Assembly: GCA_002835545.1 (NCBI GenBank)
Contig: PIZK01000014.1
Location: forward strand, 62,001-126,000
Direction: 5' to 3'
DNA from: Alteromonadales bacterium alter-6D02
Lineage (GTDB): Bacteria; Pseudomonadota; Gammaproteobacteria; Enterobacterales; Psychrobiaceae
Length of the DNA: 64,000 nt
In this document: piece after piece, positions 10,806 through 20,127 of the stretch
Position numbering within the stretch: the first letter of the stretch is position 1
Layout: each line of letters starts with the position of its first letter
Made by a program: the position numbers and the translations under genes
Notes under the pieces: model-generated
What the model was told of the DNA's origin: nothing
The model's database searches: none
What the model saw: only the letters and a program-made list of their open reading frames with translations

Positions 10806-11360
10806 ATGAAAACAGTACCTACTCTCTATGGTGAAATAGCTGAGTCAGCTTGGATTCAGGCTGCCGAAATTAAACTATTGATTTGTGATGTAGATGGCGT
10901 CTTCTCTGATGGTAGAATTTACCTTGGTAATGACGGTGAAGAGCTTAAAGCTTTTCACACCAAAGATGGTTTTGGAGTCAAGTCTCTGATAAACGCTGGT
11001 ATTGATGTCGCTATTATCACCGGACGTAAATCAACCATCGTTGAGAATAGAATGACGAGCTTAGGTGTTAAGCATATTTATCAAGGACAAGCAGATAAAT
11101 ATGTTGCTTACCAAGCGTTGTTAAAGCAATTTTCGCTCGCTCCAAATCAAGTGGCTTATATAGGTGATGATATGGTTGATAAGCCTGTGATGGACGATTG
11201 TGGATTGGGCGTTGCGGTAAACGATGCTCACCCAGCGTTATTGCAAAATTGTGACTATGTCACTTTCACTAAAGGGGGCTTTGGCGCTGTGCGTGAAGTG
11301 AGTGATTTAATTTTAGCCAGTCAAGGGATCTTAGCTCAAGCTAAAGGGATGAGTGTATGA
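10806..11360 (+). CDS. kdsC: Kdo 8-phosphate phosphatase
   Basis: 184 residues. HAD-superfamily phosphatase of the tetrameric C0 type. The nucleophile motif is CDVDGVFSDG (about 26-35), then TGR for motif II and GDDMVDKPVM for motif IV. It removes phosphate from Kdo 8-phosphate to give free Kdo. The start abuts kdsD and the end overlaps lptC by four bases. Confidence 0.95.
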   Translation: MKTVPTLYGEIAESAWIQAAEIKLLICDVDGVFSDGRIYLGNDGEELKAFHTKDGFGVKSLINAGIDVAIITGRKSTIVENRMTSLGVKHIYQGQADKYVAYQALLKQFSLAPNQVAYIGDDMVDKPVMDDCGLGVAVNDAHPALLQNCDYVTFTKGGFGAVREVSDLILASQGILAQAKGMSV

Positions 11361-11917
11361 ATCGAGCCACGATATTAATTGGCCTATTCTTTATTTCATG
11401 TATTTTATTCTTTTGGAATCCATTCTGGTCGGTCACCAAGCCCAAGCAAGCTGAAGTCGCTAGTCAATACTTACCTGACTTTACAGCAACAGATATGACA
11501 TTACGTCAATTTAATGGGCAAGGTTACTTATCATCGTTAGTACATGCTGATGAAATGAAGCATTATGAGCAGGATGTAACCGTCTTAATTAACCCCAGCT
11601 ACATAATTTACCCCAAAAACGGTGGCGCGCGTTGGAAAATAAATGCCTCTCGAGGCACATTTAACCAGCAGGACCGCGTTGTGTTAGAAAAAGATGTTAT
11701 TATTAGCGCGATTAATCCCGAAGAAAAAGTTCAGCAAATCAAAGCAGCACGGCTGAATCTCAACTTGAACAATATGTTAATTGAGAGTGACAGTGCGATA
11801 GAGATAATCGGTCATAAATACAAAATTGAAGGCTTAGGCTTACGTGCCAGCTTTAATGAACAACAATTTGAAATTATTAAAAATATACAGGCAATCTATG
11901 AAAACACTCAAAGCTAG
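11357..11917 (+). CDS. lptC: LptC, membrane-anchored LPS transport protein
   Basis: 186 residues. A single N-terminal membrane helix (about 5-22) is followed by a beta-jellyroll periplasmic domain of the OstA/LptC type (PDFTATDMTLRQFNGQG, WKINASRGTF, INLNLNNM-like strands). LptC passes LPS from the LptBFG extractor to the LptA bridge. The ATGA overlap with kdsC and the overlap with lptA indicate tight coupling. Confidence 0.92.
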   Translation: MNRATILIGLFFISCILFFWNPFWSVTKPKQAEVASQYLPDFTATDMTLRQFNGQGYLSSLVHADEMKHYEQDVTVLINPSYIIYPKNGGARWKINASRGTFNQQDRVVLEKDVIISAINPEEKVQQIKAARLNLNLNNMLIESDSAIEIIGHKYKIEGLGLRASFNEQQFEIIKNIQAIYENTQS

Positions 11918-12401
11918 TGCTTTTTTTCTATTAGCACTACTGACTAGTAACACCGCCACGGCATTATCTGATGACTTTAAACAACAAGCATCAATCAACG
12001 CCGATAACCAGTATATTGATTTAGCAAAAAATATTGCGGTGTACAAAGGTAATGTCACCATTAAGCAAGGGTCAATTGAAATTACTGCCGATCGCTTAGA
12101 AGTATACAATCATGGAGAGCATGGTGTTGAGCTTATGGTATTAATTGGTAGGCCAGCACGCTTCTCACAACGAGTCGGCGATGGGAATAATATTTCTGCC
12201 CAAGCCAAAGAGATCCGATTTGAGCGCGGTACTAATATCATTAAACTCAACCGTAGCGCTCAATTAACTTGGGGCAAAAATGTCGTTAAAGGCGATACGA
12301 TTAGTTACGATATGGTCAGACAGCTTTTAAACGCTGATCGCAATGCAAACAAAAAAGACCAAGTAACCACAATCCTCCAGCCAAATGAAAGTAAAAATTA
12401 A
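11898..12401 (+). CDS. lptA: LptA, periplasmic LPS bridge protein
   Basis: 167 residues from MKTLKASAFFLLALL. An upstream in-frame ATG at 11844 would place the signal peptide internally, so the ATG at 11898 is chosen. Signal peptide about 1-23 (ends ATA before LSDDF). The OstA-like beta-jellyroll has ADNQYIDLAKNIAVYKGNV and the usual repeated strands. It overlaps lptC by 20 bases and is followed three bases later by lptB. Confidence 0.93.
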   Translation: MKTLKASAFFLLALLTSNTATALSDDFKQQASINADNQYIDLAKNIAVYKGNVTIKQGSIEITADRLEVYNHGEHGVELMVLIGRPARFSQRVGDGNNISAQAKEIRFERGTNIIKLNRSAQLTWGKNVVKGDTISYDMVRQLLNADRNANKKDQVTTILQPNESKN

Positions 12402-12404
12402 ACC

Positions 12405-13130
12405 ATGAGTACATTGAGAGCACAGCATTTAGCAAAGAACTACTCTGGACGCCAAGTCGTTAAGGACGTGTCATTAGAAGTCGCTAAAGGGCAAATCGTC
12501 GGATTATTAGGCCCAAACGGTGCCGGTAAAACAACAACTTTCTATATGGTAGTTGGTCTAGTGCCAAGCGATAGTGGCCAGGTGACTATTGGCGGTAACG
12601 ACATTACATTAATGCCAATGCACCAGCGTGCACGACAAGGCATTGGCTATTTGCCACAAGAGTCATCAATTTTCAGAAAGCTATCCGTTTACGATAACAT
12701 CATGGCGATCCTACAAACTCGTAAAGATCTTAATAAAGCTCAACGAGTTGAGAAGCTAGAGAGTTTGTTAGAAGAATTCCATATCCAGCACATTAGAAAC
12801 AGTTTAGGAATGGCCCTCTCTGGTGGAGAAAGACGTCGTGTAGAGATCGCTCGAGCGCTTGCTGCTGACCCTGAATTCATTTTATTAGATGAACCCTTTG
12901 CTGGCGTTGACCCTATCTCAGTGATTGATATAAAACAAATCATTGAACAATTAAAGCAACGTGGCTTAGGAGTGCTGATCACTGACCATAACGTACGAGA
13001 AACGTTAGATGTTTGTGAATTTGCTTATATTGTTAGTCATGGTGAAATGATTGCACAAGGCCAACCAGATGACATATTATCAAATCAAACGGTCAGAGAT
13101 GTTTATCTCGGAGAGCAATTCAGACTATAG
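12405..13130 (+). CDS. lptB: LptB, ATPase of the LPS transport complex
   Basis: 241 residues, the family length. Walker [12 protein letters not shown] (about 35-45), Q-loop YLPQESSIF, signature [15 protein letters not shown], Walker [14 protein letters not shown], and H-loop DHNVRE. It drives LPS extraction from the inner membrane with LptF and LptG, which are not in this window. It precedes rpoN as in most gammaproteobacteria. Confidence 0.96.
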   Translation: MSTLRAQHLAKNYSGRQVVKDVSLEVAKGQIVGLLGPNGAGKTTTFYMVVGLVPSDSGQVTIGGNDITLMPMHQRARQGIGYLPQESSIFRKLSVYDNIMAILQTRKDLNKAQRVEKLESLLEEFHIQHIRNSLGMALSGGERRRVEIARALAADPEFILLDEPFAGVDPISVIDIKQIIEQLKQRGLGVLITDHNVRETLDVCEFAYIVSHGEMIAQGQPDDILSNQTVRDVYLGEQFRL

Positions 13131-13197
13131 TTAGACTATACGATAAAAATAATTTTGTGCTCTCTTCCTTTTAGCACATTCAAGATAACGGATTTAA

Positions 13198-14715
13198 ATG
13201 AAAGCTTCATTACAGTTAAAATTAGGCCAATCGCTTACAATGACCCCACAGTTGCAACAAGCGATTAGGCTGCTGCAACTTTCAACTCTCGATCTTCAAA
13301 ATGAGATCCAAGAAGCGTTGGATAGCAATCCTTTACTCGAGGTCGAAGAGAACTTCGAGGGAAATGAAGCCAACACAAAAGCTGACGATAATGGCGCAGG
13401 GCATGAATATGACTCATCAAGTACGCTAGAAGCCAATAACGACAGTAATGACTTTGACAGCAATGACTCTAGTACCATTGATACTTCTGAAGCTCTGGAC
13501 AAGCAAAGTATCAGCGACGATCTGCCAACAGACACAACTTGGGATGACTACATCTCTGCTGGCCCAGCGGCACCGGTAGCGTCATCGACAGCAGGACCTG
13601 AAAGTGATTTCGTTTATCAAGGGGAAACCACTGAGAATTTACAAGATCACCTGTTGTGGCAAGCTAATTTAACGCCTTTTAGCGATAATGATCGAGCAAT
13701 TGCAACGGCCATTATTGATGCTGTTGAAGAGTCTGGATACCTATCACAAGACTGTGAAGATATTCTGACAGCTATGGCCGATCCTGAAATTGAATTAGAT
13801 GAAGTTGAAGCAGTATTAAAACGTATCCAACACTTTGATCCAATTGGCGTAGCAGCACGCAGCCCAAGTGAATGCTTAGCCATTCAATTAAAGCGCCTTG
13901 CAGAAGATACGCCATGGCGAGATGAAGCCATTCTTTTAGTTGAAGGTTATATGGAGTTATTAGCAACTCGGGATTACCGCACGCTTGCTAAAAAAACCAA
14001 ATTAAAAGAAGCACAACTCGCTGAAGCTATCCGATTGATTCAAACTCTAAACCCGCACCCTGGTAGTACTATCATCAAAGAAAAAGATGAATATGTTATT
14101 CCAGATGTATCGGTTAAAAAGGTAAAAGGACGCTGGATTGTTGAGTTAAACCCAGATTGCATGCCAAAAATTCAGGTCAATGCTGAGTATGCGGCGCTGA
14201 GTAAAACCAGTAAGAGCAGTGGAGATACCCAGTTTATTCGAGGTCACTTACAAGAGGCCAAGTGGTTTATTAAAAGTTTAGAAAGCCGAAATGACACCTT
14301 GCTAAAGGTAGCAAATTGTATTGTAATGCAACAGAGAGGTTTTTTTGAATACGGCGAAGAAGCGATGAAACCATTGGTTTTAAATGATGTCGCTGAAGCA
14401 GTGGAAATGCACGAATCAACTATCTCTCGTGTAACCACACAAAAGTATATGCATACGCCACGTGGTATTTTTGAATTAAAATACTTTTTTTCAAGCCACG
14501 TTAGCACTGAGAATGGCGGTGAATGTTCATCAACTGCGATTCGTGCCATTATCAAAAAACTAGTGGCGGCTGAGAGCCCAAAGAAACCATTAAGCGATAG
14601 TAAAATTGTAGATTTGTTAGCGGAACAAGGGATTAAAGTAGCAAGAAGAACCATTGCAAAATATCGTGATGCGTTATCAATCCCACCTTCCAATCAAAGA
14701 AAGAGCTTAATTTAA
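13198..14715 (+). CDS. rpoN: RNA polymerase sigma-54 factor
   Basis: 505 residues. Region I at the N-terminus ([20 protein letters not shown]) contacts activators. An acidic, Ser/Asp-rich region II spans about 60-120. The core-binding and DNA-binding domains follow, and the RpoN box ARRTIAKYR lies near residue 487. It directs RNA polymerase to -24/-12 promoters that need an AAA+ activator. The usual partner genes ptsN and npr are missing from this locus. Confidence 0.97.
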   Translation: MKASLQLKLGQSLTMTPQLQQAIRLLQLSTLDLQNEIQEALDSNPLLEVEENFEGNEANTKADDNGAGHEYDSSSTLEANNDSNDFDSNDSSTIDTSEALDKQSISDDLPTDTTWDDYISAGPAAPVASSTAGPESDFVYQGETTENLQDHLLWQANLTPFSDNDRAIATAIIDAVEESGYLSQDCEDILTAMADPEIELDEVEAVLKRIQHFDPIGVAARSPSECLAIQLKRLAEDTPWRDEAILLVEGYMELLATRDYRTLAKKTKLKEAQLAEAIRLIQTLNPHPGSTIIKEKDEYVIPDVSVKKVKGRWIVELNPDCMPKIQVNAEYAALSKTSKSSGDTQFIRGHLQEAKWFIKSLESRNDTLLKVANCIVMQQRGFFEYGEEAMKPLVLNDVAEAVEMHESTISRVTTQKYMHTPRGIFELKYFFSSHVSTENGGECSSTAIRAIIKKLVAAESPKKPLSDSKIVDLLAEQGIKVARRTIAKYRDALSIPPSNQRKSLI

Positions 14716-14740
14716 GCTCACCAAATGGAGGATGCATTTT

Positions 14741-15028
14741 ATGCAAATTAATTTAACTGGACACCACGTAGCTATTACAGAATCACTTCACGACTATGTG
14801 CACACAAAATTTAGTAAATTAGAGCGCCACTTCGAACATATTAATAACGTACATGTTGTTTTAAACGTAGAAAAACTCCAACAAATTGCAGAAGCAACAC
14901 TTCACCTAAACGGCGGGGAAGTATTTGCTACCTCCACTCACGAAGACATGTATGCCGCGATCGACTCAATGATCAATAAACTTGATCGACAAGTGATCAA
15001 ACACAAAGAAAAATTACAACGACACTAG
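14741..15028 (+). CDS. hpf: Hibernation promoting factor, short form
   Basis: 95 residues from MQINLTGHHVAIT, the same length as E. coli HPF. GGAGG at 14727-14731, nine bases upstream, selects this ATG over the one at 14732, which overlaps that site's spacer. The sequence carries YVHTKFSKLERHF and the basic C-terminal helix. Short HPF with RMF dimerises idle ribosomes in stationary phase. A strong terminator follows. Confidence 0.95.
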   Translation: MQINLTGHHVAITESLHDYVHTKFSKLERHFEHINNVHVVLNVEKLQQIAEATLHLNGGEVFATSTHEDMYAAIDSMINKLDRQVIKHKEKLQRH

Positions 15029-15053
15029 ATTCTTTAGTCTAAAGTGTCACTCT

Positions 15054-15079
15054 AAAGCCTAGCATTGCTAGGCTTTTTT
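15054..15079 (+). terminator. Intrinsic terminator after hpf
   Basis: AAGCCTAGC (15055-15063), 3-base loop, matching arm 15067-15075, then a T run to 15079. It separates rpoN-hpf from rapZ. Confidence 0.85.
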
Positions 15080-15154
15080 GTTGCTAAGTCTTTGCTATCT
15101 CATTGCAAATAAATACAAACCCCCTAAAATAAGAACATTAACAAGATAACCATC

Positions 15155-16024
15155 ATGGATGCTCGATTGAAATTAACTATCATTAGCGGAACGTCAGGCT
15201 CGGGAAAGAGTGTCGCTTTACGTGTATTAGAAGATTTAGGCTATTACTGCGTTGATAACTTACCAATGAACTTGCTGCATTCGTTTATCGATAGCATGAA
15301 GGAGATGGAGCAACCTGTTGCGGTGAGTCTTGATGTACGAAACATTCCTAGTACGCAATCAGAGCTGAGCCAATTAATCGAGCAATTATCAGCAAGCTGT
15401 GATTTAGAGATAGTTTTCCTTGATGCACCCAGCACCACGTTAATCAAACGATACAGTGAGACCAGACGCCTGCACCCGCTAACCAAACAGTGCATGACGC
15501 TATCTGAAGCGGTTAAAGAAGAAAAATCATTATTACGTCAACTTGCAGAAGTAGCCGACTTAAAGATTGATACTGGTGAGTTAACAATATATCAATTAAG
15601 TGACTTGATTAAAGAGCGTATTCTTGGCAATACCGATAGCGAGCTGGTATTAGTATTTGAATCATTTGGTTTTAAATATGGTCTGCCACGAGATGTCGAT
15701 TTTGTATTCGATGTTCGCTTTTTACCTAACCCCCATTGGGAACCAGAGTTGCGTCCACTCACAGGGCTTGATGCGCCAGTACAACAGTATTTAGCTGCGG
15801 AGCCTCTAGTGAATCAACTTGAAGAACAACTCACTACTTTTATTGATACTTGGCTGCCTCACTTAGAAAAAAATAATCGCAGTTACCTCACAATAGCGAT
15901 TGGCTGTACTGGCGGGCAACATCGCAGTGTTTATATTGCGCAACAATTAGCTAAAAACTTTTCTCACAAAAAGCACAATATCCAGATTCACCACCGTGAG
16001 ATGTTTCGTAAAGCCAAGACATAA
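15155..16024 (+). CDS. rapZ: RapZ, RNase adapter protein / nucleotide-binding
   Basis: 289 residues. The N-terminal P-loop is GTSGSGKSVALRVLED (about 10-25), followed by YYCVDNLP. The C-terminal RNA-binding domain contains VFDVRFLPNPHW and SYLTIAIGCTGGQHRSVYIA. In E. coli RapZ delivers the sRNA GlmZ to RNase E and so controls glucosamine-6-phosphate synthesis for the cell wall. It lies between hpf and mgtE without the ptsN and npr genes that normally flank it. Confidence 0.95.
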   Translation: MDARLKLTIISGTSGSGKSVALRVLEDLGYYCVDNLPMNLLHSFIDSMKEMEQPVAVSLDVRNIPSTQSELSQLIEQLSASCDLEIVFLDAPSTTLIKRYSETRRLHPLTKQCMTLSEAVKEEKSLLRQLAEVADLKIDTGELTIYQLSDLIKERILGNTDSELVLVFESFGFKYGLPRDVDFVFDVRFLPNPHWEPELRPLTGLDAPVQQYLAAEPLVNQLEEQLTTFIDTWLPHLEKNNRSYLTIAIGCTGGQHRSVYIAQQLAKNFSHKKHNIQIHHREMFRKAKT

Positions 16025-16107
16025 CAAAAATCGATTAAAACTGAGTTAACGTTAATTTTATAAAAATCAATTTATCCTTAATCAATATGAAATAAAAGCG
16101 AAAGCCA

Positions 16108-17472
16108 ATGCCAGAGACAGTTGTTAAACAAGAATTCTCAAACCAACGCTTCGATGAGGTAGAAAAAGCCCTCAGCAGTGGTATGTTTGTTCATGTGCGA
16201 CAAATATTGATGGATCTACCCGCTTGTGACGTTGCGCTTTTACTTGAATCTAGTCCTTATAAAACTCGTCAGGTGTTATGGCAACTTGTTGACCATGATG
16301 ATCAGGGTGACATCCTAGAAGAGCTTTCAGAGGATGTACAAAAAAGCATTGTTCGGCAGATGCAAGCTCACCAGCTTGCGGCAGCTGCCGAGACTATGGA
16401 CACCGATGACTTAACCGAAGTTTTACGTACTTTACCTGATAGCATCTACCAGCAAGTACTTGAAGCGATGGATGCGCAAGACCGCCACCGAGTTGAGGCG
16501 GCAATGGCCTACGAAGAAGATACTGCCGGCAGTATCATGAACACAGATACAGTCACCTTGCGCCCTGATGTAAATCTTGATGTAGTTTTACGTTACCTTC
16601 GTCTTAAAGGTGAGTTGCCTGAAGCGACCGACATGCTCTACGTTGTTGATAAAGAAGATACATTGTTAGGTGGTGTTACGCTATCAACCTTAATTACATC
16701 TAACCCGATAATGACAGTGTCCCAAATCATGGATCGCACCCTAGAAGCCATCCCTGCAACAATGGAAGATACTGAAGTCGCACAGCAATTTGAGCGACAT
16801 GACTGGGTTTCGGCACCAGTTATTGATGGTGAAGGAAAACTTCTGGGCCGGATCACCATTGATGATGTTGTTGACATCATTCGTGAAGACGCAGAGCATT
16901 CCATGATGAGTATGGCGGGTTTAGATGATGAAGAAGATACCTTCGCTCCTGTTATTAAAAGTACTCAAAAACGTTCAGTGTGGCTTGGTATTAACTTACT
17001 AACAGCACTCGCTGCTGTTGCTGTTAGTAATATGTTTGAGCCTATTCTTGCGCAAATGGCAATTCTGGCTATATTGAACACCTTGGTACCAAGTATGGGT
17101 GGTATCGCTGGAAATCAAACATTGACCTTAATTATTCGCGGTATGGCACTTGGTCACATTGGTGATCGTAATAAACGATGGCTCATTGGCAAAGAGCTCG
17201 CGATCGGTGCTCTCAATGGGCTTATTTGGGCACTCATACTCTCCGTTGTCGTTGCATTATGGCAAGGAGACATCAAACTTGGCCTCGTCATTGCCTTTGC
17301 AATGTTAGCTAATATGACTGCTGCTGGCCTTTCCGGTGTATTAATACCACTTGTTATGAGGCGCCTTAAAATCGACCCAGCGCTGGCTGGAGGGGTCGTG
17401 TTAACCACGATTACTGACGTCGTGGGTATTTTTGCCTTCCTCGGTACAGCGACTTTAGTTTATACGCCGTAG
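16108..17472 (+). CDS. mgtE: MgtE-family magnesium channel
   Basis: 454 residues. An N-terminal helical domain (about 20-130) is followed by a pair of CBS domains (about 135-255) that sense cytoplasmic Mg2+. Five membrane helices follow (about 285-450), with NTLVPSMGGIAGNQ in the pore region. In the family, Mg2+ binding between the N and CBS domains closes the channel. The gene converges with pmbA. Confidence 0.95.
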   Translation: MPETVVKQEFSNQRFDEVEKALSSGMFVHVRQILMDLPACDVALLLESSPYKTRQVLWQLVDHDDQGDILEELSEDVQKSIVRQMQAHQLAAAAETMDTDDLTEVLRTLPDSIYQQVLEAMDAQDRHRVEAAMAYEEDTAGSIMNTDTVTLRPDVNLDVVLRYLRLKGELPEATDMLYVVDKEDTLLGGVTLSTLITSNPIMTVSQIMDRTLEAIPATMEDTEVAQQFERHDWVSAPVIDGEGKLLGRITIDDVVDIIREDAEHSMMSMAGLDDEEDTFAPVIKSTQKRSVWLGINLLTALAAVAVSNMFEPILAQMAILAILNTLVPSMGGIAGNQTLTLIIRGMALGHIGDRNKRWLIGKELAIGALNGLIWALILSVVVALWQGDIKLGLVIAFAMLANMTAAGLSGVLIPLVMRRLKIDPALAGGVVLTTITDVVGIFAFLGTATLVYTP

Positions 17473-17478
17473 TTAACA

Positions 17479-17515
17479 AAAAAGCCCGAGTTATCAATTG
17501 ATAACTCGGGCTATA
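17479..17515 (-). terminator. Terminator between mgtE and pmbA
   Basis: A perfect 30-base palindrome (17483-17512; arm AGCCCGAGTTATCAA). The A run on its left reads as a U tract on the minus strand, so it serves pmbA best. It may also stop mgtE transcripts. Confidence 0.82.
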
Positions 17516-17537
17516 TAACGCACTGGTTCAAGGTGGT

Positions 17538-18881
17538 TTAGTTACCAGCCACCTTCATTTCTTCCAGTAGGATTGAGCCACATAAGGTACTCTTTCGTTC
17601 ATCAACATCGCCAGATATTGCAACGATATTTTTATACATATCATTGAGGTTGCCTGCAATGGTGATTTCATGGACAGGGTATTGAATAACGCCATTTTCC
17701 ACCCAAAAGCCAGCAGCACCACGTGAATAATCACCTGTAATAATATTCACCGATGAGCCCATTAAGTCCGTTACCAACAAGCCTGTTCCCATCTGCTTTA
17801 ATAATTCACTTTGCTCAGCAACAGTGTTATTTACTAACCATGTGTGTGTACCACCAGCGTGCCCTGTAGGTTGCATATTCAACTTACGGCCAGCATAGCT
17901 GGTAATTAAGTAGCTCGCTAACACACCGTTATCAATGACGGTTAAATCCTTTGTCGCTAAACCTTCATGATCAAAAGGCGTTGAAGCTAAGTAACCTTTT
18001 AAATGAGGTTTTTCTTCAATACTTAACCATGAAGGGAAAATTTGTTCGCCTTTACGATCAAGCAAGAAGCTCGCTTTACGGTATAAGCTACCACCGCCAA
18101 TAGCAGAAACAAGGTGACCAATAAAACCCGCTGATAATGAAGCATCAATGACAACAGGAACAGTCATTGTCTCTAATTTTCTCGCCCCTAAGCGATCGAT
18201 AGTATGTTGAGCCGCTTTCTCACCAATTAATTTAGGAGAGCCTAATTTATTAGGATAACGCGAAACCGCATAATCATAGTCTCGCTCCATCTCGCCATTA
18301 CGCTCGCCAATGGTGACACAAGATAAGCTGTGACGCGTGCTCGGGTAGCCTTCTAATAAGCCGTGACTATTTCCGTAAACACGAAGGCCTTGATGAGAGT
18401 TATATGACGCACCATCAGAGTTGGTAATTTCTTCACTGTAGCTTAACGCGGCATCCTCAGCAGCGAGGGCTTGCTCAATCGCAAACTGCGGGTCTAAGCT
18501 ACCAGGGTGATATAAATCAAGATCTGGAGGGTTAGTGACCATCAAATCGGCATCAGCCAAACCATTATAAGGATCTTCTGAAGTGTGTTTAGCAATACTA
18601 ATAGCAGCTTTCACAGCACTTTCGATTGCCGATTCACTTAAATCCGATGTCGAGCTACTGCCCTTACGATTGCCACAATATACACTGATCCCCAGTGCAC
18701 CATCATGGTTAAACTCAACCGTCTCAACTTCACGCAAACGTGTAGAAACACATAACCCTGTTTGCTTGCTCATTGATACTTCAGCACTCGAAGCGCCATG
18801 ACGTTTCGCCGAGTCTAATGCTTTTGCTACGGACTCTTTCACCCGAGCCAATTCATCAAAAATATCGTTATCTACAGCCAC
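17538..18881 (-). CDS. pmbA: PmbA/TldE, subunit of the TldD-TldE metalloprotease
   Basis: 447 residues from a GTG at 18881, preceded by AGGA eight bases upstream. An ATG start at 18935 would add 18 residues without family support. Family stretches include VSTRLREVETVEFNHDGALGI, STRHSLSCV and GDYSRGAAGFWVENG. PmbA lacks the HExxxH site carried by its partner TldD. The pair cleaves modified peptides such as microcin precursors and the CcdA antitoxin in E. coli. tldD is 4.4 kb away in this window. Confidence 0.94.
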   Translation of the reverse strand: MAVDNDIFDELARVKESVAKALDSAKRHGASSAEVSMSKQTGLCVSTRLREVETVEFNHDGALGISVYCGNRKGSSSTSDLSESAIESAVKAAISIAKHTSEDPYNGLADADLMVTNPPDLDLYHPGSLDPQFAIEQALAAEDAALSYSEEITNSDGASYNSHQGLRVYGNSHGLLEGYPSTRHSLSCVTIGERNGEMERDYDYAVSRYPNKLGSPKLIGEKAAQHTIDRLGARKLETMTVPVVIDASLSAGFIGHLVSAIGGGSLYRKASFLLDRKGEQIFPSWLSIEEKPHLKGYLASTPFDHEGLATKDLTVIDNGVLASYLITSYAGRKLNMQPTGHAGGTHTWLVNNTVAEQSELLKQMGTGLLVTDLMGSSVNIITGDYSRGAAGFWVENGVIQYPVHEITIAGNLNDMYKNIVAISGDVDERKSTLCGSILLEEMKVAGN

Positions 18882-18999
18882 AAGGCAATTCCTATCTATA
18901 ATATATGTCAATATCTTAGCATGCTTGAGCATCAAGCGATCTGTTCTAAGAAAAAAAATGCTACAATGTCGTCAGTAATTACTATAGTTGAGAAAATCA

Positions 19000-19530
19000 A
19001 TGAGCAAAGCGAAAAAAGCAACCATTGAAGTCGGTTCAGATTTAGACGATTGGGTGAGCCGTAGTGAATTAAAACGTCAAGCAGAAGATTATCACAGTCT
19101 AGGTCGGACGATTATGGCATTATCAGATAGTCAGCGAGCCAGCCTGCCTATGAGTGATGAACTACAGGCTGCTGTAACGCTAGCCAACCGTATTCGCCAC
19201 ACCAAAGAAGGCTTTCGCCGTCAAATGCAATTGGTCGCCAAGGTATTACGCAATAGCGATGTTGATGGGATCAGAACGGCTATCGAACAGTTTAAGCATC
19301 GCGATAAACGTGCGGATTTAGAATCGGTTAAGCTTGAAAAGCTACGTGATAGAATCATCAAGCAAGGTGACAGCGCTGTAAATGAGTTTTTAGAGCAGCA
19401 CCCAAGCGCCGATCGTCAGAAGTTACGTCAACTGACACGCCAAGCCGCCAAAGAAGTGAAAGCAGAAAAACCTGCTAAAAGCTTCAAGGAGCTATTTAAA
19501 TATATTAAGTCATTTAACGAACAAGATTAA
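19000..19530 (+). CDS. darP: DarP (YjgA), 50S ribosome assembly factor
   Basis: 176 residues from MSKAKKATIEVG, start chosen at the ATG at 19000 rather than the TTG twelve bases upstream. DUF615 family: VSRSELKRQAEDYHSLG near the N-terminus and LRQLTRQAAKE near the C-terminus. The protein is highly charged and helical. In E. coli it associates with late 50S precursors. It is divergent from pmbA, the conserved arrangement, and is followed three bases later by yjbQ. Confidence 0.93.
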   Translation: MSKAKKATIEVGSDLDDWVSRSELKRQAEDYHSLGRTIMALSDSQRASLPMSDELQAAVTLANRIRHTKEGFRRQMQLVAKVLRNSDVDGIRTAIEQFKHRDKRADLESVKLEKLRDRIIKQGDSAVNEFLEQHPSADRQKLRQLTRQAAKEVKAEKPAKSFKELFKYIKSFNEQD

Positions 19531-19533
19531 ATC

Positions 19534-19953
19534 ATGTGGCTATCGCGTCAACTATCAATTGCAGCAAAGCCGCGAGGGTTTCACCTCATTACTGATGAGG
19601 TGAGCAACGCCCTTCCTGAAATACGTCAGCTTAAGGTTGGCGTGCTTCATGTTTTTATTCAACACACTTCAGCTTCATTAACCATTAATGAAAATGCAGA
19701 TCCTAGTGTTCGACATGATTTAGAGCAACACTTCAACCGTAGTGTTCCTGAAAACGCCCCTTACTACCAACATATGGATGAAGGTAGTGACGATATGCCA
19801 GCGCATATTAAAGCAAGCACCTTAGGTGCTAGCCAAAGCATCCCAATCGCCAATGGTCAACTTCAACTTGGCCTGTGGCAAGGGCTATATCTCTGCGAGC
19901 ATCGCAATTATGCTACTAATCGTACACTGGTATTAACCTTAAACGGTGAGTGA
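19534..19953 (+). CDS. yjbQ: YjbQ/UPF0047 family protein
   Basis: 139 residues covering the whole UPF0047 fold. Typical stretches are HVFIQHTSASLTINENADPSV, DDMPAHIKASTLGAS and LWQGLYLCEHR. Family members have weak thiamine phosphate synthase activity in vitro, but the physiological role is unsettled. It starts three bases after darP, so the two are probably co-transcribed. Confidence 0.9.
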   Translation: MWLSRQLSIAAKPRGFHLITDEVSNALPEIRQLKVGVLHVFIQHTSASLTINENADPSVRHDLEQHFNRSVPENAPYYQHMDEGSDDMPAHIKASTLGASQSIPIANGQLQLGLWQGLYLCEHRNYATNRTLVLTLNGE

Positions 19954-19972
19954 GTAAACTATTGTCACTCAC
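19946..19972 (+). terminator. Hairpin at the end of yjbQ
   Basis: GTGAGTGA (19946-19953, including the stop codon) pairs with TCACTCAC (19965-19972) across an 11-base loop. The T tract downstream is poor, so its role as terminator is uncertain. Confidence 0.35.
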
Positions 19973-20127
19973 TGTTACATATTGTTACGTTTTGTTGTTT
20001 AGTCTTACTTCAACTTTGCGTAAACTGAGCCAATCTCTCCTTTAGTCTAACTAAGCGAGATTGCTACACACCATACAAATCAATTATAAAATAGATGGTT
20101 AATTATTTAGCCTTAAAGGAATTATTC

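Noticed and set aside
14244-14693. 149-codon open frame antisense to rpoN
   Set aside because: Lies wholly inside rpoN, which is conserved throughout; no protein features.
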